Below, piece after piece: positions 30,388 through 42,093 of a stretch of 64,000 bases of DNA. Origin of the DNA: Kosakonia oryzae (GTDB lineage Bacteria; Pseudomonadota; Gammaproteobacteria; Enterobacterales; Enterobacteriaceae). The stretch's first letter is position 1, and the number at the start of each line of letters is the position of its first letter. The DNA is taken from positions 4,464,001 to 4,528,000 of the forward strand of contig NZ_CP014007.2 in NCBI RefSeq assembly GCF_001658025.2, read 5' to 3'. The position numbers and the translations under genes were made by a program. Under the pieces are notes generated by a model, which made no database searches, had not been told where the DNA came from, and saw only the letters and a list, made by a program, of their open reading frames with translations.

Positions 30388-31455
30388 TTACGCCTGAGCT
30401 GCCAGGCTGACTTCATTCGCCACGCGCTCGGTGGCATCCGGGATGGCCGCCGCGCGCGCGCGTTCCGCCATCTCCAGCAATGCTTCGCGATCCCAGCCCG
30501 CCAGCGTCGCGGCTACCGCATCAACGGTGAACTGCGGCTGTTCGAGGATCTTCGCGGCACCCGCTTTTTCCAGCGGTAATGCATTCCAGTACTGCTGACG
30601 ATCTTTGTGCTGGAAAGGCACAAACAGCGCCGGTAAACCTGCGGCTGCGATTTCGCTGACCGTCAGTGCGCCTGACCGACACACCACTACATCCGCCCAC
30701 GCGTAGGCTTTCGCCATATCGTCAATAAATTCCGTCACTTTATGCTGCGGTTCGCCCGCAGCAGCATACGCCTGCTCAACATCCTGCTGCGCACCTTTGC
30801 CGCTCTGATGCCAGATGGTCACAGCATTGCCCAGCTTCGCCGCGACCTGCGGCATTGTCTGGTTCAACACGCGCGCGCCCTGAGAGCCGCCAACAACCAG
30901 CACACGAACCGGCCCTTCACGACCAGGTAAACGCTCCTGCGGTAGTGGCAGTTCCAGCACATCAACACGCACCGGATTTCCAACGACTTCCGCTTTTGGA
31001 AAAGCGCCGGGAAACGCCTGCATCACTTTGGTAGCGATTTTCGCCAGCCATTTATTGGTTAAACCAGCAATTCCATTCTGCTCATGGAGCACTACCGGAA
31101 TACCGAGTGACCAGGCAGCCAGCCCGCCAGGACCAGAGACATAACCGCCCATCCCCAGCACCACATCCGGTTTAAAGCGCTGCATAATGGCGCGAGCCTG
31201 TCGCCAGGCGTTAAAAATACGTACCGGGGCCAGCAACTGCGCTTTGATCCCTTTGCCACGCAGGCCGGAGATACGGATAAAATCGATCTCGATGCCGTGT
31301 TTGGGCACCAGATCGGCCTCCATGCGATCGGCGGTTCCGAGCCAGCGCACTTGCCAGCCCTGATCCATCAAATGGTGCGCAACTGCAAGCCCGGGGAAGA
31401 CATGCCCGCCGGTACCGCCCGCCATCACCATTAACCGCTTTGGTTGACCACTCAT
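30388..31455 (-). CDS. murG: MurG, lipid II synthase (GlcNAc transferase)
   Basis: MurG is a peripheral inner-membrane GT-B glycosyltransferase that adds GlcNAc to lipid I to give lipid II. It has 355 residues. The N-terminal glycine-rich [16 protein letters not shown] and a second loop [11 protein letters not shown] bind acceptor and membrane; the C-terminal donor site includes [10 protein letters not shown] and [20 protein letters not shown]. The ATG at 31453-31455 shares a base with the ftsW stop (TGATG); the GTG directly upstream is in frame but less likely. Confidence 0.97.
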   Translation of the reverse strand: MSGQPKRLMVMAGGTGGHVFPGLAVAHHLMDQGWQVRWLGTADRMEADLVPKHGIEIDFIRISGLRGKGIKAQLLAPVRIFNAWRQARAIMQRFKPDVVLGMGGYVSGPGGLAAWSLGIPVVLHEQNGIAGLTNKWLAKIATKVMQAFPGAFPKAEVVGNPVRVDVLELPLPQERLPGREGPVRVLVVGGSQGARVLNQTMPQVAAKLGNAVTIWHQSGKGAQQDVEQAYAAAGEPQHKVTEFIDDMAKAYAWADVVVCRSGALTVSEIAAAGLPALFVPFQHKDRQQYWNALPLEKAGAAKILEQPQFTVDAVAATLAGWDREALLEMAERARAAAIPDATERVANEVSLAAQA

Positions 31456-32696
31456 CACAAACCTCGTGTAAACGCCTGGGCTTTTTCCAGACGCGTTTCA
31501 TAATCGATGCGTAGCAGCAGCGTAATCGCCACTGACATAATCAGTAAGCTGGAACCACCGTAACTGATAAGCGGCAGAGTCAGCCCTTTGGTCGGCAGCA
31601 TGCCTGCCGCCGCACCAACGTTAACCAGCGCCTGGAAGCTAAACCAGATACCAATCGAGCAGGCCAGGAAACCAGAGAAACGATGATCGATTTCCAGCGC
31701 TTTTCGCCCGATGGACATGGCGCGGAAAGCGACGAAGAATACCATTAAAAGCGCCGCTACCACACCGATATAACCGAGTTCCTCCCCGATAATGGAGAAG
31801 ATAAAGTCGGTATGTGCTTCAGGCAGATACTCCAGCTTCTGTATGGAATTTCCAAGCCCCTGCCCCCACAGCTCACCGCGACCAAATGCCATCAGCGACT
31901 GCGTTAACTGGTAACCGCTACCGAAGGGATCTTCCCACGGGTTCCAGAAAGAGGTTACGCGGCGAATACGATACGGTTCGGCGAGGATCAGCAGCACAAC
32001 CGCTGAAATCCCCATACCGATGATGGCAATGAACTGCCACAGTTTTGCCCCGGCGAGGAACAACATCGCCAGCGTAGTGATAAACAGCACCACCACCGTA
32101 CCGAGATCCGGCTGCGCCAGCAGCAGAACCGCCAGCACCAGAATCACGCCCATCGGTTTGAGGAAGCCGCGCAGGTTATTACGCACTTCATCCACCTTAC
32201 GTACCAGGTAGTTAGCCAGGTAACAGAACAGCGACAACTTGGTGAACTCTGCTGGCTGGAAGCGCATGACGCCGAGGTCGATCCAGCGAGAGGCCCCGTT
32301 GATCGAGCTACCAACCACCAGTACCACCAGCAGCATAATGATCGCGGCAATCAACATCGCCGAGCTGTATTTCTGCCAGAAATCCATCGGCAAACGCAGC
32401 GTGATCATCGACATACAAAACGCCAGGAACAGATACAGCGCATGACGTTTAGCAAAGAAGAAAGGATCGTCCGTCAGGCGTTGCCCTACCGGCATCGACG
32501 CCGAGGTCACCATAATGAAACCGATCGCCGCCAGGCCCAGCGTCAACCACAACAGCGTGCGGTCGTACATCACCAGGCTGTCGGAATCTTTTTGCCGTGA
32601 TCCCATAACCCAACCTTTCAATGCCGCAAACAACCATGCCAGGAGGCTAAATCCTGGCAGGCGCGGCATTCTCGGGCGTGGGAGCGTTAAACGCAT
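31455..32696 (-). CDS. ftsW: Septal peptidoglycan glycosyltransferase FtsW (SEDS family)
   Basis: FtsW polymerises lipid II at the septum together with FtsI. It has 413 residues and about ten membrane segments. Typical SEDS blocks are [35 protein letters not shown] with the catalytic-type Asp, [39 protein letters not shown] and [11 protein letters not shown]. The N-terminal cytosolic extension ([16 protein letters not shown]) precedes the first segment. The start overlaps the murD stop by one base. Confidence 0.97.
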   Translation of the reverse strand: MRLTLPRPRMPRLPGFSLLAWLFAALKGWVMGSRQKDSDSLVMYDRTLLWLTLGLAAIGFIMVTSASMPVGQRLTDDPFFFAKRHALYLFLAFCMSMITLRLPMDFWQKYSSAMLIAAIIMLLVVLVVGSSINGASRWIDLGVMRFQPAEFTKLSLFCYLANYLVRKVDEVRNNLRGFLKPMGVILVLAVLLLAQPDLGTVVVLFITTLAMLFLAGAKLWQFIAIIGMGISAVVLLILAEPYRIRRVTSFWNPWEDPFGSGYQLTQSLMAFGRGELWGQGLGNSIQKLEYLPEAHTDFIFSIIGEELGYIGVVAALLMVFFVAFRAMSIGRKALEIDHRFSGFLACSIGIWFSFQALVNVGAAAGMLPTKGLTLPLISYGGSSLLIMSVAITLLLRIDYETRLEKAQAFTRGL

Positions 32697-34012
32697 CAGC
32701 CTAACTCCTGCGCCAGACGGGTAAAGACATCACCCCGTTGTTCGAAATTCTTAAACTGATCGAGGCTGGCGCAGGCTGGCGACAACAGCACCATGTCGCC
32801 CGGCTGCACACGCGTGGCGATCAGACGCATTGCCTCTTCCATCGTTTCAACCCGATCGGCGATTTCCGGACGTAAATCCGCCAACTCGCCACCATCGCGG
32901 CCAAAGCAATAAAGACGAATACGATCGCCGCCGAGATAGCGCTTCAGTGGTGAGAAATCGGCTGACTTACCGTGCCCGCCCAACAGCAGATGCAGCGTAC
33001 CGTCAACCTGCAAGCCGTTCAGCGCCGCCTCTGTACTGCCGACGTTGGTCGCTTTCGAGTCGTTGATCCAACGCACCCCGTTATGATCCAGCGCCAACTG
33101 GAAGCGGTGTGCCAGCCCGGTGAAGGTTGTCAGCGCCTTCAGGCTGCTTGCCCGCGGTAAACCAGCGGCATCCGCCAGCGCCAGCGCTGCCAGCGCGTTG
33201 GTATAGTTGTGCTGGCCACTCAGCTTCATCTCTTTAACATTCAGAACCTTTTCACCTTTTACACGCAGCCAGGTTTCCCCCTGCTGGCGGTTCAGGTGAT
33301 AGTCGCCGACGTCAACGCCGAAGCTCACGCAACGTTCATCGGCGCCCCGCACCGGCATGGTCAGCGCGTCGTCCGCGTTGACCACACATACTTTCGCATT
33401 TTCGTAAACGCGCAGTTTTGCGGCACGGTACTGTTGCAGCCCGAACGGGTAGCGATCCATATGATCTTCCGTCACGTTCAGGATGGTTGCCGCCGCAGCG
33501 TGCAGGCTGAAAGTGGTTTCCAGTTGGAAACTGGAAAGCTCCAGCACATAGAGTTCGCGGGCTTCATCAAGCAGCATTAGTGCAGGCAGGCCGATATTGC
33601 CGCCAACGCCCACATTAACGCCTGCCGCTTCTGCCATTTCACCCACCAGTTTGGTGACGGTGCTTTTACCGTTTGAACCGGTAATCGCAATGACTGGCGC
33701 TTGCGCTTCGCGGCAGAAGAGTTCGATATCGCCGACGATCTCAACGCCAGCATCGGCTGCCGCGCTCAGAGAAGGATGCGCCAGTGCGATGCCAGGGCTT
33801 GCGACAATCAGGTCAGCCGCCAGCAACCAGTCATCATTGAGACTACCAAGATGGCGCTCTACCGTCTCCGGCAGCTTATCCAGCCCCGGTGGCGAAACGC
33901 GCGTGTCCATAACGCGTGGCGTCACGCCGCGCGCGAGGAAAAAGTCAACGCAGGAAAGACCTGTCAGACCCAGACCGATAATGACGACTTTTTTACCCTG
34001 GTAATCTGCCAT
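32696..34012 (-). CDS. murD: UDP-N-acetylmuramoyl-L-alanine--D-glutamate ligase
   Basis: MurD adds D-glutamate to UDP-MurNAc-L-Ala. It has 438 residues, as in E. coli. The N-terminal domain has [21 protein letters not shown], the ATP domain has the P-loop [18 protein letters not shown] and [11 protein letters not shown], and the C-terminal domain has [17 protein letters not shown] and [19 protein letters not shown]. It lies between mraY (2-nt gap) and ftsW (one-base overlap). Confidence 0.97.
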   Translation of the reverse strand: MADYQGKKVVIIGLGLTGLSCVDFFLARGVTPRVMDTRVSPPGLDKLPETVERHLGSLNDDWLLAADLIVASPGIALAHPSLSAAADAGVEIVGDIELFCREAQAPVIAITGSNGKSTVTKLVGEMAEAAGVNVGVGGNIGLPALMLLDEARELYVLELSSFQLETTFSLHAAAATILNVTEDHMDRYPFGLQQYRAAKLRVYENAKVCVVNADDALTMPVRGADERCVSFGVDVGDYHLNRQQGETWLRVKGEKVLNVKEMKLSGQHNYTNALAALALADAAGLPRASSLKALTTFTGLAHRFQLALDHNGVRWINDSKATNVGSTEAALNGLQVDGTLHLLLGGHGKSADFSPLKRYLGGDRIRLYCFGRDGGELADLRPEIADRVETMEEAMRLIATRVQPGDMVLLSPACASLDQFKNFEQRGDVFTRLAQELG

Positions 34013-34014
34013 GA

Positions 34015-35097
34015 TTAACGTACCTTCAGCGTTGCCAGGCCAATCAGCACCAGCATCAGCGAAATAATCCAGAAGCGCACGATCACGCGCGGTTCCGGCC
34101 AGCCTTTCAGTTCATAGTGATGGTGAATCGGCGCCATGCGGAAAATACGCTGACCGCGCAATTTAAACGACCCCACCTGCAAAATCACCGACAGAGTTTC
34201 CACCACGAACACCCCGCCCATAATCACCAGCAAGAACTCCTGGCGCAGCAGCACGGCAATAATTCCCAACGCGCCGCCGAGAGCCAGTGAACCCACATCC
34301 CCCATGAAAACCTGCGCCGGATAGGTGTTGAACCACAAAAAGCCCAGCCCGGCACCGACAATCGCCGTGCAGACGATCACCAGCTCGCCCGCGTGACGCA
34401 GATAAGGGATATGCAGGTAGTTAGCAAAATTCATGTTACCGGTAGCCCAGGCCACCAGCGCAAAGCCCGCGGCGACAAACACCGTCGGCATAATTGCCAG
34501 ACCGTCAAGACCGTCCGTCAAGTTAACGGCGTTGCCGGTGCCGACAATCACAAAGTAAGCCAGCAGAATGTAGAAAAGGCCCAGTTGCGGCATCACATCT
34601 TTAAAGAACGGCACCACCAGCTCTGTCGCTGGCGTATCTTTCCCCGCCAGGTAAAGCGCAAACGCAACGCCCAGCGCAATCAGTGACATCCAGAAATATT
34701 TCCAGCGAGCAATCAGGCCCTTGGTATCTTTACGCACCACTTTGCGGTAATCGTCAACGAAACCAATCGCACCGTAACCTACCAGTACAACCAGCACGCA
34801 CCAGACATACGGGTTAGAGGGATAAGCCCACAGCAGTACGGAAACCACGATTGCCGTGAGGATCATAATTCCCCCCATCGTTGGCGTGCCGCGTTTACTG
34901 AAATGCGACTCCGGACCGTCGTTACGCACAACCTGGCCGAAAGAGAGTTTTTGCAAACGGGCAATCATGCGCGGCCCCATCCAAAGAGAGATGAAGAGCG
35001 CGGTCAGCAGGCTGACAATGGCGCGAAACGTCAGATAGGAAAAGACGTTAAAGCCGGAATAATATTTGACCAAATGTTCGGCCAGCCACACTAACAT
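34015..35097 (-). CDS. mraY: MraY, phospho-MurNAc-pentapeptide translocase
   Basis: MraY transfers phospho-MurNAc-pentapeptide from UDP to undecaprenyl phosphate, giving lipid I. It is an inner-membrane enzyme of 360 residues with ten expected helices. The catalytic aspartates are visible in [17 protein letters not shown] and [10 protein letters not shown]; the HHH-type motif is [15 protein letters not shown]. The start overlaps the murF stop by seven bases. Confidence 0.97.
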   Translation of the reverse strand: MLVWLAEHLVKYYSGFNVFSYLTFRAIVSLLTALFISLWMGPRMIARLQKLSFGQVVRNDGPESHFSKRGTPTMGGIMILTAIVVSVLLWAYPSNPYVWCVLVVLVGYGAIGFVDDYRKVVRKDTKGLIARWKYFWMSLIALGVAFALYLAGKDTPATELVVPFFKDVMPQLGLFYILLAYFVIVGTGNAVNLTDGLDGLAIMPTVFVAAGFALVAWATGNMNFANYLHIPYLRHAGELVIVCTAIVGAGLGFLWFNTYPAQVFMGDVGSLALGGALGIIAVLLRQEFLLVIMGGVFVVETLSVILQVGSFKLRGQRIFRMAPIHHHYELKGWPEPRVIVRFWIISLMLVLIGLATLKVR

Positions 35098-36449
35098 GTT
35101 CCATTCTCCTGTAATTCGCGCACCACCTCTTCCATGGCGGAACTACGTGAACCTTTCACCAAAATGGTAATAATCTGCTGTTCAGCGATCAGCGCCTTCA
35201 AACGCGCCACCACTGCCGCTTTATCGTTAAAATGTTCGCCAACACCGCTGGCAGCGCTCAGAGCCTTGCTCAGCTTACCGACGCTCAGCACTTTATCGAT
35301 ACCGACGCCTTTCGCCGCTTCACCCACCTGAATGTGGCAGGCTTCGCTCTCATCGCCTAACTCTGCCATATCGCCCACCACCATCACCCGGTAACCCGGC
35401 ATTTCCGCCAGCACATGTGCAGCGGCGGTCATTGAACCGACGTTGGCGTTGTAGGTGTCATCGAGCAGCAATTTATTTTCACCCAGTTGCACCGGGAACA
35501 GACGCCCCGGCACCGCTTTCAGGTTTGCCAACCCTTGTTTCACTGCCGCCAGGCTGGCACCCACTGCCATCGCCAGCGAGGTCGCTGCCAGCGCATTAGC
35601 AATATTGTGTCGTCCCGGCAACGGCAGCGTCACATCCACATTGCCCATCGGGGTTTGCAGCGTGAACTCAGTTCCGTGAGAGGTCACATGAATGTTGGTA
35701 GCCGTAAAATCACTGTTCGCCGCATTTGGCGAGAAGCGCCACACTTTGCGATCGCCAATAATGCTCTGCCAGTTCAGCCAGTCGTTATTGTCAGCATTCA
35801 TGATTGCCACACCGTTGGCAGGCAAGCCGGTGTAGATTTCACCTTTAGCTTTCGCCACGCCCGCAAGCGATCCAAAACCTTCCAGGTGCGCCGCCGCCAG
35901 GTTATTGACCAGAGCCGCCTCCGGGCGGGTAAGCCCGACGGTCCAGGCGATTTCGCCCTGGTGATTCGCACCCAGCTCAATCACCGCGTATTGATGTTCT
36001 TTGGTTAAACGCAGCAGCGTCATCGGCACGCCGACATCGTTGTTCAGGTTTCCTGCGGTATAAAGCGTGTTGCCACATTCACTCAGAATGGCGGCCGTCA
36101 TCTCTTTCACCGAGGTTTTACCGGAAGAGCCGGTTAGCGCTACCACACGCGTCGGTACCTGCTGACGAACCCAGGCGCCCAGCTCGCCAAACGCCTGACG
36201 AGTGTCCTTGACCAGCAGTTGCGGCAGATCGCAGTCCAGCTTACGGCTAACCAGCAGCGCGCCCGCGCCGCCCGCTTTAGCCTGATCGGCAAAATCATGG
36301 GCGTCGAAACGCTCTCCCTTCAACGCCACAAAGAGGCAGCCAGGCGTTAGTTTGCGGGTATCGCTGGTCACCGCATCAATCGTCGCATCCTGACCGTGCA
36401 ATTCACCGTGCAGAATGCCGGCAAGCTGGCTAAGGGTTACGCTAATCAT
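35091..36449 (-). CDS. murF: UDP-MurNAc-tripeptide--D-alanyl-D-alanine ligase
   Basis: MurF adds the D-Ala-D-Ala dipeptide made by DdlB, completing the cytosolic precursor. It has 452 residues. The P-loop is [18 protein letters not shown], followed by the ligase block [10 protein letters not shown] and the C-terminal [20 protein letters not shown]. The N-terminal domain ([21 protein letters not shown]) binds UDP-MurNAc-tripeptide. It overlaps murE by four bases upstream and mraY by seven downstream. Confidence 0.97.
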   Translation of the reverse strand: MISVTLSQLAGILHGELHGQDATIDAVTSDTRKLTPGCLFVALKGERFDAHDFADQAKAGGAGALLVSRKLDCDLPQLLVKDTRQAFGELGAWVRQQVPTRVVALTGSSGKTSVKEMTAAILSECGNTLYTAGNLNNDVGVPMTLLRLTKEHQYAVIELGANHQGEIAWTVGLTRPEAALVNNLAAAHLEGFGSLAGVAKAKGEIYTGLPANGVAIMNADNNDWLNWQSIIGDRKVWRFSPNAANSDFTATNIHVTSHGTEFTLQTPMGNVDVTLPLPGRHNIANALAATSLAMAVGASLAAVKQGLANLKAVPGRLFPVQLGENKLLLDDTYNANVGSMTAAAHVLAEMPGYRVMVVGDMAELGDESEACHIQVGEAAKGVGIDKVLSVGKLSKALSAASGVGEHFNDKAAVVARLKALIAEQQIITILVKGSRSSAMEEVVRELQENGTC

Positions 36450-37933
36450 GCCACTACCCCCAGCAAACGTGCGGCGGTGACGCGATCGGAGTAATCCAGT
36501 CGGTGCGTCCCGACAATTTGATAATCTTCATGGCCTTTGCCGGCCAGCAGAACCACATCATTCTCTTTCGCTTGCATAATGGTGTTGGTTACGGCTTCGG
36601 CACGGCCTTCCACCACATGCGCACGCCCCGCATCCAGCATGCCAGCGAGAATATCGTTGATAATGGCGCGCGGCTCTTCAGTGCGCGGGTTATCGTCCGT
36701 CACCACCGGCACATCGGCGAACTGCTCGGCAATCGCGCCCATGAGCGGACGTTTACCTTTATCGCGATCGCCACCGCAGCCAAACACACACCACAGTTGA
36801 CCGGTGCAGTGCAGGCGTGCAGCCAGTAAGGCTTTTTCCAGCGCATCCGGCGTATGGGCATAATCCACCACCACCGTCGGTTTACCCGGCGCACTAAATA
36901 CTTCCATGCGTCCACAAACCGGCTGCAACTGTGAAGCGGTTTTCAGCAAATCGCTTAACGGATACCCCAGCGCCAGCAGCGTTGCCAGCGCCAGCAGCAG
37001 GTTACTGACGTTAAACGCCCCCATCAGGCGGCTTTCGATTTCACCTTGACCCCATGAAGAGTCAAAACGAATAGTCGCGCCGCTATCGTGGTATTCCACG
37101 CCGGTCGCCTTGAGCCAGCGGCCGTGACAATCCGGGTTGATATGGTCTTCCATCGATACCGCAACCGCATCAGGCAGATTCGCTAACCAGCGGCGGCCCA
37201 CTTCGTCATCGGCATTGATAATCGCCTGCCCGTAGTGGTGAGAGGAGAACAGCAGCCATTTCGCCGCTTCGTAGTGCGCCATATCGCCGTGATAATCGAG
37301 GTGATCGCGGCTTAAATTGGTAAATACGCCTGCGGCAAACTTCAGCGCCGCCACGCGATGCTGCACCAGACCATGGGAAGAGACTTCCATCGCGGCAAAC
37401 GTCGCTTTCTGCGCAGCCAGCCCGGCAATCACATGCTGAACATCCACCGCAGAGCCGGTGGTGTTTTCCGTCGGGATGACTTTCCCCAGCAGACCATTTC
37501 CGACCGTCCCCATCACTGCACTGGTTTCGCCCACCAATTGGCTCCACTGCGCCAGCAATTGAGTGGTCGTGGTTTTGCCGTTGGTGCCAGTTACGCCAAT
37601 CAGGCGCAATTGTTCAGATGGCTCGCCGTAAAAACGGCCCGCCAGCGCGGAAAGGCGCTCATTCAACTGGCTGAGGTAAATGACCGGAACACCGTGCATT
37701 TCACGAATTTCACCGTCATTTGCTTCGTCTTTCGCTTCAGCAATAATGGCAGCAACACCTTGCGCAATCGCCTGCGGGATATATCGACGCCCGTCCGCCT
37801 GATGACCGACCACCGCCACAAAGAGATCGCCCGATGCAGCCGCACGGCTGTCGAGTGTCATCTCCCGCAGTGCTCGCTCCGGTGCGCCTGGCACCCACGG
37901 AGCGAGAAGGTCGCGCAAATTACGATCTGCCAC
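36446..37933 (-). CDS. murE: UDP-MurNAc-L-Ala-D-Glu--meso-diaminopimelate ligase
   Basis: MurE adds meso-diaminopimelate to the stem peptide. It has 495 residues. The P-loop is [18 protein letters not shown]; the mDAP-selecting motif DDNPRTEEP is present, which distinguishes it from lysine-adding Mur[15 protein letters not shown] and [15 protein letters not shown] are also conserved. The start is GTG at 37931-37933 ([10 protein letters not shown]), inside the last codons of ftsI (14-nt overlap), as I remember for E. coli. Confidence 0.97.
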   Translation of the reverse strand: MADRNLRDLLAPWVPGAPERALREMTLDSRAAASGDLFVAVVGHQADGRRYIPQAIAQGVAAIIAEAKDEANDGEIREMHGVPVIYLSQLNERLSALAGRFYGEPSEQLRLIGVTGTNGKTTTTQLLAQWSQLVGETSAVMGTVGNGLLGKVIPTENTTGSAVDVQHVIAGLAAQKATFAAMEVSSHGLVQHRVAALKFAAGVFTNLSRDHLDYHGDMAHYEAAKWLLFSSHHYGQAIINADDEVGRRWLANLPDAVAVSMEDHINPDCHGRWLKATGVEYHDSGATIRFDSSWGQGEIESRLMGAFNVSNLLLALATLLALGYPLSDLLKTASQLQPVCGRMEVFSAPGKPTVVVDYAHTPDALEKALLAARLHCTGQLWCVFGCGGDRDKGKRPLMGAIAEQFADVPVVTDDNPRTEEPRAIINDILAGMLDAGRAHVVEGRAEAVTNTIMQAKENDVVLLAGKGHEDYQIVGTHRLDYSDRVTAARLLGVVA

Positions 37934-39686
37934 CTGTACCCTCGCCTTGATTAATTACAAACTCACTTTTTTCGCCCGTGGTCAGCGCGTCCGGCTCAAT
38001 GTTCATGGTGCGCAGAACGCCGCCCATGATGGCACCGAAGACCGGTGCGGACACGGCACCACCGTAGTATTTACCCGCTTGCGGATCGTTAATCACCACC
38101 ACCAGCGCAAAGCGCGGGCGGCTGGCAGGCGCGACGCCAGCGGTGTAAGCAATATATTTGTTGATATAACGACCATCCGGGCCGACTTTTTTCGCCGTCC
38201 CGGTTTTGATAGCAATGCGATAGCCTTTGATGGCCGCTTTCACCCCGCCGCCGCCAGGCAGCGCAACGCTCTCCATCATATGCACCACGGTGCGCACGAT
38301 AGACTCATTGAAAATGCGTTCGCCCGGCACGGGCGGGTCAACTTTGGTAATCGACAGAGGACGGTAGATACCGTAACTGCCAATCGTTGCGTAGACTCGC
38401 GCTAACTGTAACGGCGTTACCATTAGCCCATAGCCGAAAGAGAAGGTGGCCCTCTCTATGTCAGACCACCGTTGTTTTTGAGGAAATAAGCCACTGCGTT
38501 CCCCGACCATCCCCAAATTGGTCGTTTTTCCCAGTCCAAAACGTGAGTAAGTATCTACTAACGCTGAGGAGGGCATCGCTAACGCCAACTTCGATACACC
38601 GACGTTACTCGACTTTTGTAGCACCCCGGTAAGGGTCAATTCGCTGTAGCGCGCCACGTCTTTGATTTCGTGGCCGTTAATTCGGTATGGCACGGTGTTC
38701 AACACCGTATTTGGCGTGACGACACCGCGCTGCAGCGCCGTCATTACCACCATCGGTTTCACCGTCGAACCTGGTTCAAAAACGTCGGTGATCGCGCGGT
38801 TACGCATTGCATCTTTCGACGTACCGGTGAAGTTGTTCGGGTTGTAGGAAGGGCTGTTGGCCATTGCCAATACTTCGCCGGTGTTCACATCGACCAGCAC
38901 TGCGCTTCCTGATTCTGCCTTGTTAAACGCCACCGCGTTATTCAGCTCGCGGTAAACCAGCGCCTGCAAGCGTTCATCAATGCTCAGCGCCAGGTTATGC
39001 GCAGCCTGACTGTCGGTGGAGGAGATATCTTCGATAACGCGCCCGTAGCGGTCTTTACGCACAATACGTTCGCCAGGCTGACCGGTAAGCCATTTGTCAA
39101 AGCTCTTCTCGACGCCTTCGATCCCCTGACTATCGACGTTAGTAAAACCGATAAGGTGAGCGGTCACTTCCCCGGAAGGGTAATAACGGCGGGATTCTTC
39201 ACGCAGATGAATCCCCGGCAACTTGAGCTTCTTAATGTAATCGCCGAGGTCGGGGTTCACCTGGCGCGCCAGATAGATAAAACGCATCTTCGGGTTGGCG
39301 TTAATGCGGGAAGCCAACTGATCCAGTGGCATGTTCAGCGCGTCAGAGAGCGCTTTCCAGCGGTTATCCAGCGTGACGCCGCCAGCATCGTGTAACTCTT
39401 TTGGATCGGCCCAAATCGCTTTCACCGGCACACTGACAGCCAGCGGACGCCCGGAACGGTCGGTAATCATTCCACGCGACGTTGCAACTTCCTGCACGCG
39501 CAGAGAACGCATATCCCCTTCGCGCACCAGCATCTCCGGATTGATAACTTGCAGCCAGGCGACACGCCCAAGCAGAAACGCCATCGCCAGCAGAATGCAA
39601 CCGCAAAGCAACGCAAAACGCCAACTCACAAAGTTGGCCTGTTCTTCCTGGCGTTTCGGTTTAAGCGTTTTCGCCGCTGCTTTCAT
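37920..39686 (-). CDS. ftsI: Septal D,D-transpeptidase FtsI (PBP3)
   Basis: FtsI cross-links septal peptidoglycan and works with FtsW. It has 588 residues. A cytosolic tail and single membrane segment ([21 protein letters not shown]) are followed by the pedestal domain with [15 protein letters not shown], then the transpeptidase domain. The active-site motifs are STVKP (Ser near 307), SSN in KSSNVGVSK, and KTGT in AIKTGTAKK. The C-terminal segment ending [12 protein letters not shown], normally removed by the Prc protease, is present. It is the main target of aztreonam-type beta-lactams; I see no insertion after the usual sites. Confidence 0.97.
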   Translation of the reverse strand: MKAAAKTLKPKRQEEQANFVSWRFALLCGCILLAMAFLLGRVAWLQVINPEMLVREGDMRSLRVQEVATSRGMITDRSGRPLAVSVPVKAIWADPKELHDAGGVTLDNRWKALSDALNMPLDQLASRINANPKMRFIYLARQVNPDLGDYIKKLKLPGIHLREESRRYYPSGEVTAHLIGFTNVDSQGIEGVEKSFDKWLTGQPGERIVRKDRYGRVIEDISSTDSQAAHNLALSIDERLQALVYRELNNAVAFNKAESGSAVLVDVNTGEVLAMANSPSYNPNNFTGTSKDAMRNRAITDVFEPGSTVKPMVVMTALQRGVVTPNTVLNTVPYRINGHEIKDVARYSELTLTGVLQKSSNVGVSKLALAMPSSALVDTYSRFGLGKTTNLGMVGERSGLFPQKQRWSDIERATFSFGYGLMVTPLQLARVYATIGSYGIYRPLSITKVDPPVPGERIFNESIVRTVVHMMESVALPGGGGVKAAIKGYRIAIKTGTAKKVGPDGRYINKYIAYTAGVAPASRPRFALVVVINDPQAGKYYGGAVSAPVFGAIMGGVLRTMNIEPDALTTGEKSEFVINQGEGTGGRS

Positions 39687-39711
39687 GCGTCGCGTAATTC
39701 CTTATTCATGC

Positions 39712-40077
39712 CTATTTCTGCACTACGATATTTTCCTGAGAGGGATCCACGTGCTGCATTTGCAGCTTTTCCGTCGCAATCCGTTCCACCCGGCTATGAT
39801 CGCCAAGCGCATTCTCTTCAAGAATCAGGTTGCGCCATTCGATATCCAGCGCGTCGCGCTCGAGAACCAGTTGTTCACGCTGCGCGGTTAATAAACGTGT
39901 GTGGTGAGAGGTAGTGACAACCGTCACTGCCGTCATGATGATGCAAATGAACAGACAGAGTGGCAGTTTCCCAAATCGCAAAAGATCGTCGCCGATCACG
40001 CCAGGCAAGGCATGGCGCTCGTTGCTTCCTAACGATCCTTTCACTTTGCTTAGGGTTTCTGTCACTCTGCCGATCAT
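39712..40077 (-). CDS. ftsL: Cell division protein FtsL
   Basis: FtsL is a small bitopic inner-membrane protein that forms the FtsQLB complex and activates FtsWI. It has 121 residues, the same as E. coli, and is nearly identical in its second half. A 34-residue cytosolic tail is followed by a membrane helix ([19 protein letters not shown]) and a periplasmic coiled coil ([20 protein letters not shown]). The start overlaps the rsmH stop by four bases (ATGA). Confidence 0.97.
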   Translation of the reverse strand: MIGRVTETLSKVKGSLGSNERHALPGVIGDDLLRFGKLPLCLFICIIMTAVTVVTTSHHTRLLTAQREQLVLERDALDIEWRNLILEENALGDHSRVERIATEKLQMQHVDPSQENIVVQK

Positions 40078-41018
40078 GCGTTCGTCCTCTCTGCAATGCG
40101 CAGAACTGAACTACGGGCACGTGGGTTTTCAGCCACTTCTTCTTCACCCGGCATCAACTTTCCTAAGGCTCGCAACTGACGGCCACCCAGTTTCCTGAGT
40201 TGCTCTTCGGTCATCGGCAACCCGGCAGGAACCTGCGGGCCGCGGCTTTGCTCACGCATGAAGCGTTTCACAATGCGGTCTTCCAGTGAATGGAAGCTAA
40301 TGACCGAAAGCCGCCCTCCCGGGGCAAGCACGCCGAGCGAGTTTTTTAGCGCCAGCTCTATTTCCTCCAGTTCACTGTTTACCCAAATGCGCACCGCCTG
40401 GAAGGTACGGGTCGCGGGATGTTTGAACTTGTCTTTCACCGGTGTTGCCGCCGCAACGACTTCCGCCAGCTCTTTAGTGCGGGTCATCGGCTCGAGGCGG
40501 TTGCGCTCTACAATGGCGCGCGCGATACGTTTAGCAAAACGCTCCTCGCCAAAGGTTTTCAGCACCCAGGCGATGTCCGCCTCTTCAGCTGTTTGCAGCC
40601 ATTCGGCAGCAGACTGGCCGCGGGTGGGATCCATCCGCATATCGAGCGGGCCATCGCGCATAAAGGAGAAACCGCGCTCAGGATCGTCAAGCTGCGGTGA
40701 AGAGACACCAAGATCGAGAAGAATACCGTCGATCTTGCCAACAAGTTCGCGCTCGCTGACATAATCAGCAAGCGCAGAGAAAGGACCATGAATGATGGAG
40801 AAGCGGGGATCATCAATGGTTTGGGCTACAGCAATTGCCTGTGGATCGCGATCGATCGCCAACAAGCGTCCTTCCGCACCCAAACGGGAGAGGATCAGGC
40901 GCGAGTGACCACCGCGACCAAAAGTGCCATCGATGTAGATGCCATCCGGACGAATATTCAGGCCATTAACGGCCTCATCCAGCAGCACCGTCGTATGTTT
41001 AAAATTTTCCATCATCAT
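40074..41018 (-). CDS. rsmH: 16S rRNA m4C1402 methyltransferase RsmH
   Basis: RsmH N4-methylates C1402 in the ribosomal P site. It has 314 residues. The SAM-binding segment is [16 protein letters not shown], with [14 protein letters not shown] and the C-terminal [14 protein letters not shown] typical of the MraW family. Three consecutive ATG codons occur at the start; the first overlaps the mraZ stop by one base (TAATG) and is chosen by analogy with E. coli, which has two. It is the second gene of the mra-dcw cluster. Confidence 0.96.
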   Translation of the reverse strand: MMMENFKHTTVLLDEAVNGLNIRPDGIYIDGTFGRGGHSRLILSRLGAEGRLLAIDRDPQAIAVAQTIDDPRFSIIHGPFSALADYVSERELVGKIDGILLDLGVSSPQLDDPERGFSFMRDGPLDMRMDPTRGQSAAEWLQTAEEADIAWVLKTFGEERFAKRIARAIVERNRLEPMTRTKELAEVVAAATPVKDKFKHPATRTFQAVRIWVNSELEEIELALKNSLGVLAPGGRLSVISFHSLEDRIVKRFMREQSRGPQVPAGLPMTEEQLRKLGGRQLRALGKLMPGEEEVAENPRARSSVLRIAERTNA

Positions 41019-41476
41019 TACAGAGACAAATCCTGCAACCGATCTGAAAGTGCTTCAGAACCCGATTGCTCAGCGTCGATATCTTCCTTGACCTGTTGAT
41101 ACCAGGTCGTTTCGTCCCACAGCTCAAATTTATTGAACTGCCCGACCAGCATCACTTCTTTGGTTAGCCCGGCATGCTGCCGTAAAACAGGCGCAATCAA
41201 TAAACGCCCGGCGCTATCCATCTGGCACTCGCTGGCATGCCCCAGCAATAAACGTTGTACGCGTCGCTCAAGCGGGTTCATGCTCGACAGGCGCGCCAGT
41301 TTTTGCTCAATAATTTCCCATTCAGGAAGGGGATAAAGCAGCAGACATGAATGGCGAATGTCGATGGTACACACCATCTGACCGGAGGCATTCTCCAGCA
41401 GCATATCCCGATAACGGGTCGGAACGGCTAACCGCCCTTTGCTGTCGAGATTGACTAACGTCGCGCCACGGAACAT
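41018..41476 (-). CDS. mraZ: Transcriptional regulator MraZ
   Basis: MraZ is an AbrB-fold ring-shaped DNA-binding protein that represses the dcw operon by binding repeats in its own promoter. It has 152 residues, the usual length. Two DxxxR motifs are visible, [13 protein letters not shown] in the N-terminal half and [17 protein letters not shown] in the second, one per SpoVT/AbrB domain. It is the first gene of the mra-dcw cluster and its operator repeats are 29-53 bp upstream. Confidence 0.97.
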   Translation of the reverse strand: MFRGATLVNLDSKGRLAVPTRYRDMLLENASGQMVCTIDIRHSCLLLYPLPEWEIIEQKLARLSSMNPLERRVQRLLLGHASECQMDSAGRLLIAPVLRQHAGLTKEVMLVGQFNKFELWDETTWYQQVKEDIDAEQSGSEALSDRLQDLSL

Positions 41477-41504
41477 GTCCGATTCACCCCCAAGTGACCC
41501 TTTT

Positions 41505-41529
41505 CACCACTTTATCCCACAAATCCCCA
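41505..41529 (-). promoter_or_regulatory. MraZ-binding direct repeats
   Basis: On the minus strand the order is TGGGG-N5-TGGGA-N5-TGGTG, three pentamers with exact 5-nt spacers, so a 10-bp period. This matches the known MraZ operator form (TGGGN repeats spaced by 5 nt). The third unit departs from the consensus. The repeats lie between the -10 of the mra promoter and the mraZ start. Confidence 0.88.
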
Positions 41530-41536
41530 CCAACGG

Positions 41537-41566
41537 AGTTTACGGAGCGGAGGAAAAGCTTGTCAA
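41537..41566 (-). promoter_or_regulatory. mra (dcw cluster) promoter
   Basis: On the minus strand a consensus TTGACA is followed after 18 nt by TAAACT. It matches the E. coli Pmra promoter as I remember it, directly before the MraZ repeats. It should drive mraZ through at least the mur/fts genes. Confidence 0.85.
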
Positions 41567-42060
41567 GCCAGCACAAAGGCTAACCAGAACAAAAGATCTC
41601 TTATTTGCAGCGAATATCTGCAAAGGTGAAATAGTGCTCAACTTACGAGGCAAATTAACGTCATGAATATTTGCAAGAAAAAAAACAGAATATGCGTATC
41701 CGCGTTTAAAACCATTTGATTCCTGCGCGCGAAATATAAAGTGTCAGTTTGCGACGCGGGCGGCATTTTAAGACATATCGACCCAACTGAACAGCACCAG
41801 TTGCATTCGTTCACATTGAGCGCGACGGCTGATCCACTAAGGAAATAGCCATACGCCGATAATGGATGCTAAGGAGAAAGGTAACACTTTTCTGAGATGT
41901 AACAATTTAAGACAGAAATCATGATTACTGCTTTAAAAATATCCTTTTAAAACCACATTTAAAGAGCAATTAGAATTAACTCATCTCGCCCCGTTTAAAA
42001 ATTAAGGATTTATCTTAGGAGCCAACAGGGAATAATTTGATTCAAGGTAAAACAACAAAC
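41567..42060. other. AT-rich cra-mraZ intergenic region, no gene seen
   Basis: About 490 bp between the mra promoter and the cra terminator have no supportable coding sequence, RNA gene or repeat. The half near cra is AT-rich (several TTTAAA-type stretches), which would suit nucleoid proteins or upstream regulation of Pmra; that is inference. Confidence 0.5.
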
Positions 42061-42085
42061 AAAAAAGGCAACTTACGCTGCCTTT
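42061..42085 (-). terminator. Intrinsic terminator of cra
   Basis: On the minus strand AAAGGCA pairs with TGCCTTT around an 8-nt loop and the right arm runs into TTTTTTG. It begins 9 nt beyond the cra stop codon. Confidence 0.8.
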
Positions 42086-42093
42086 ATCTGAAC

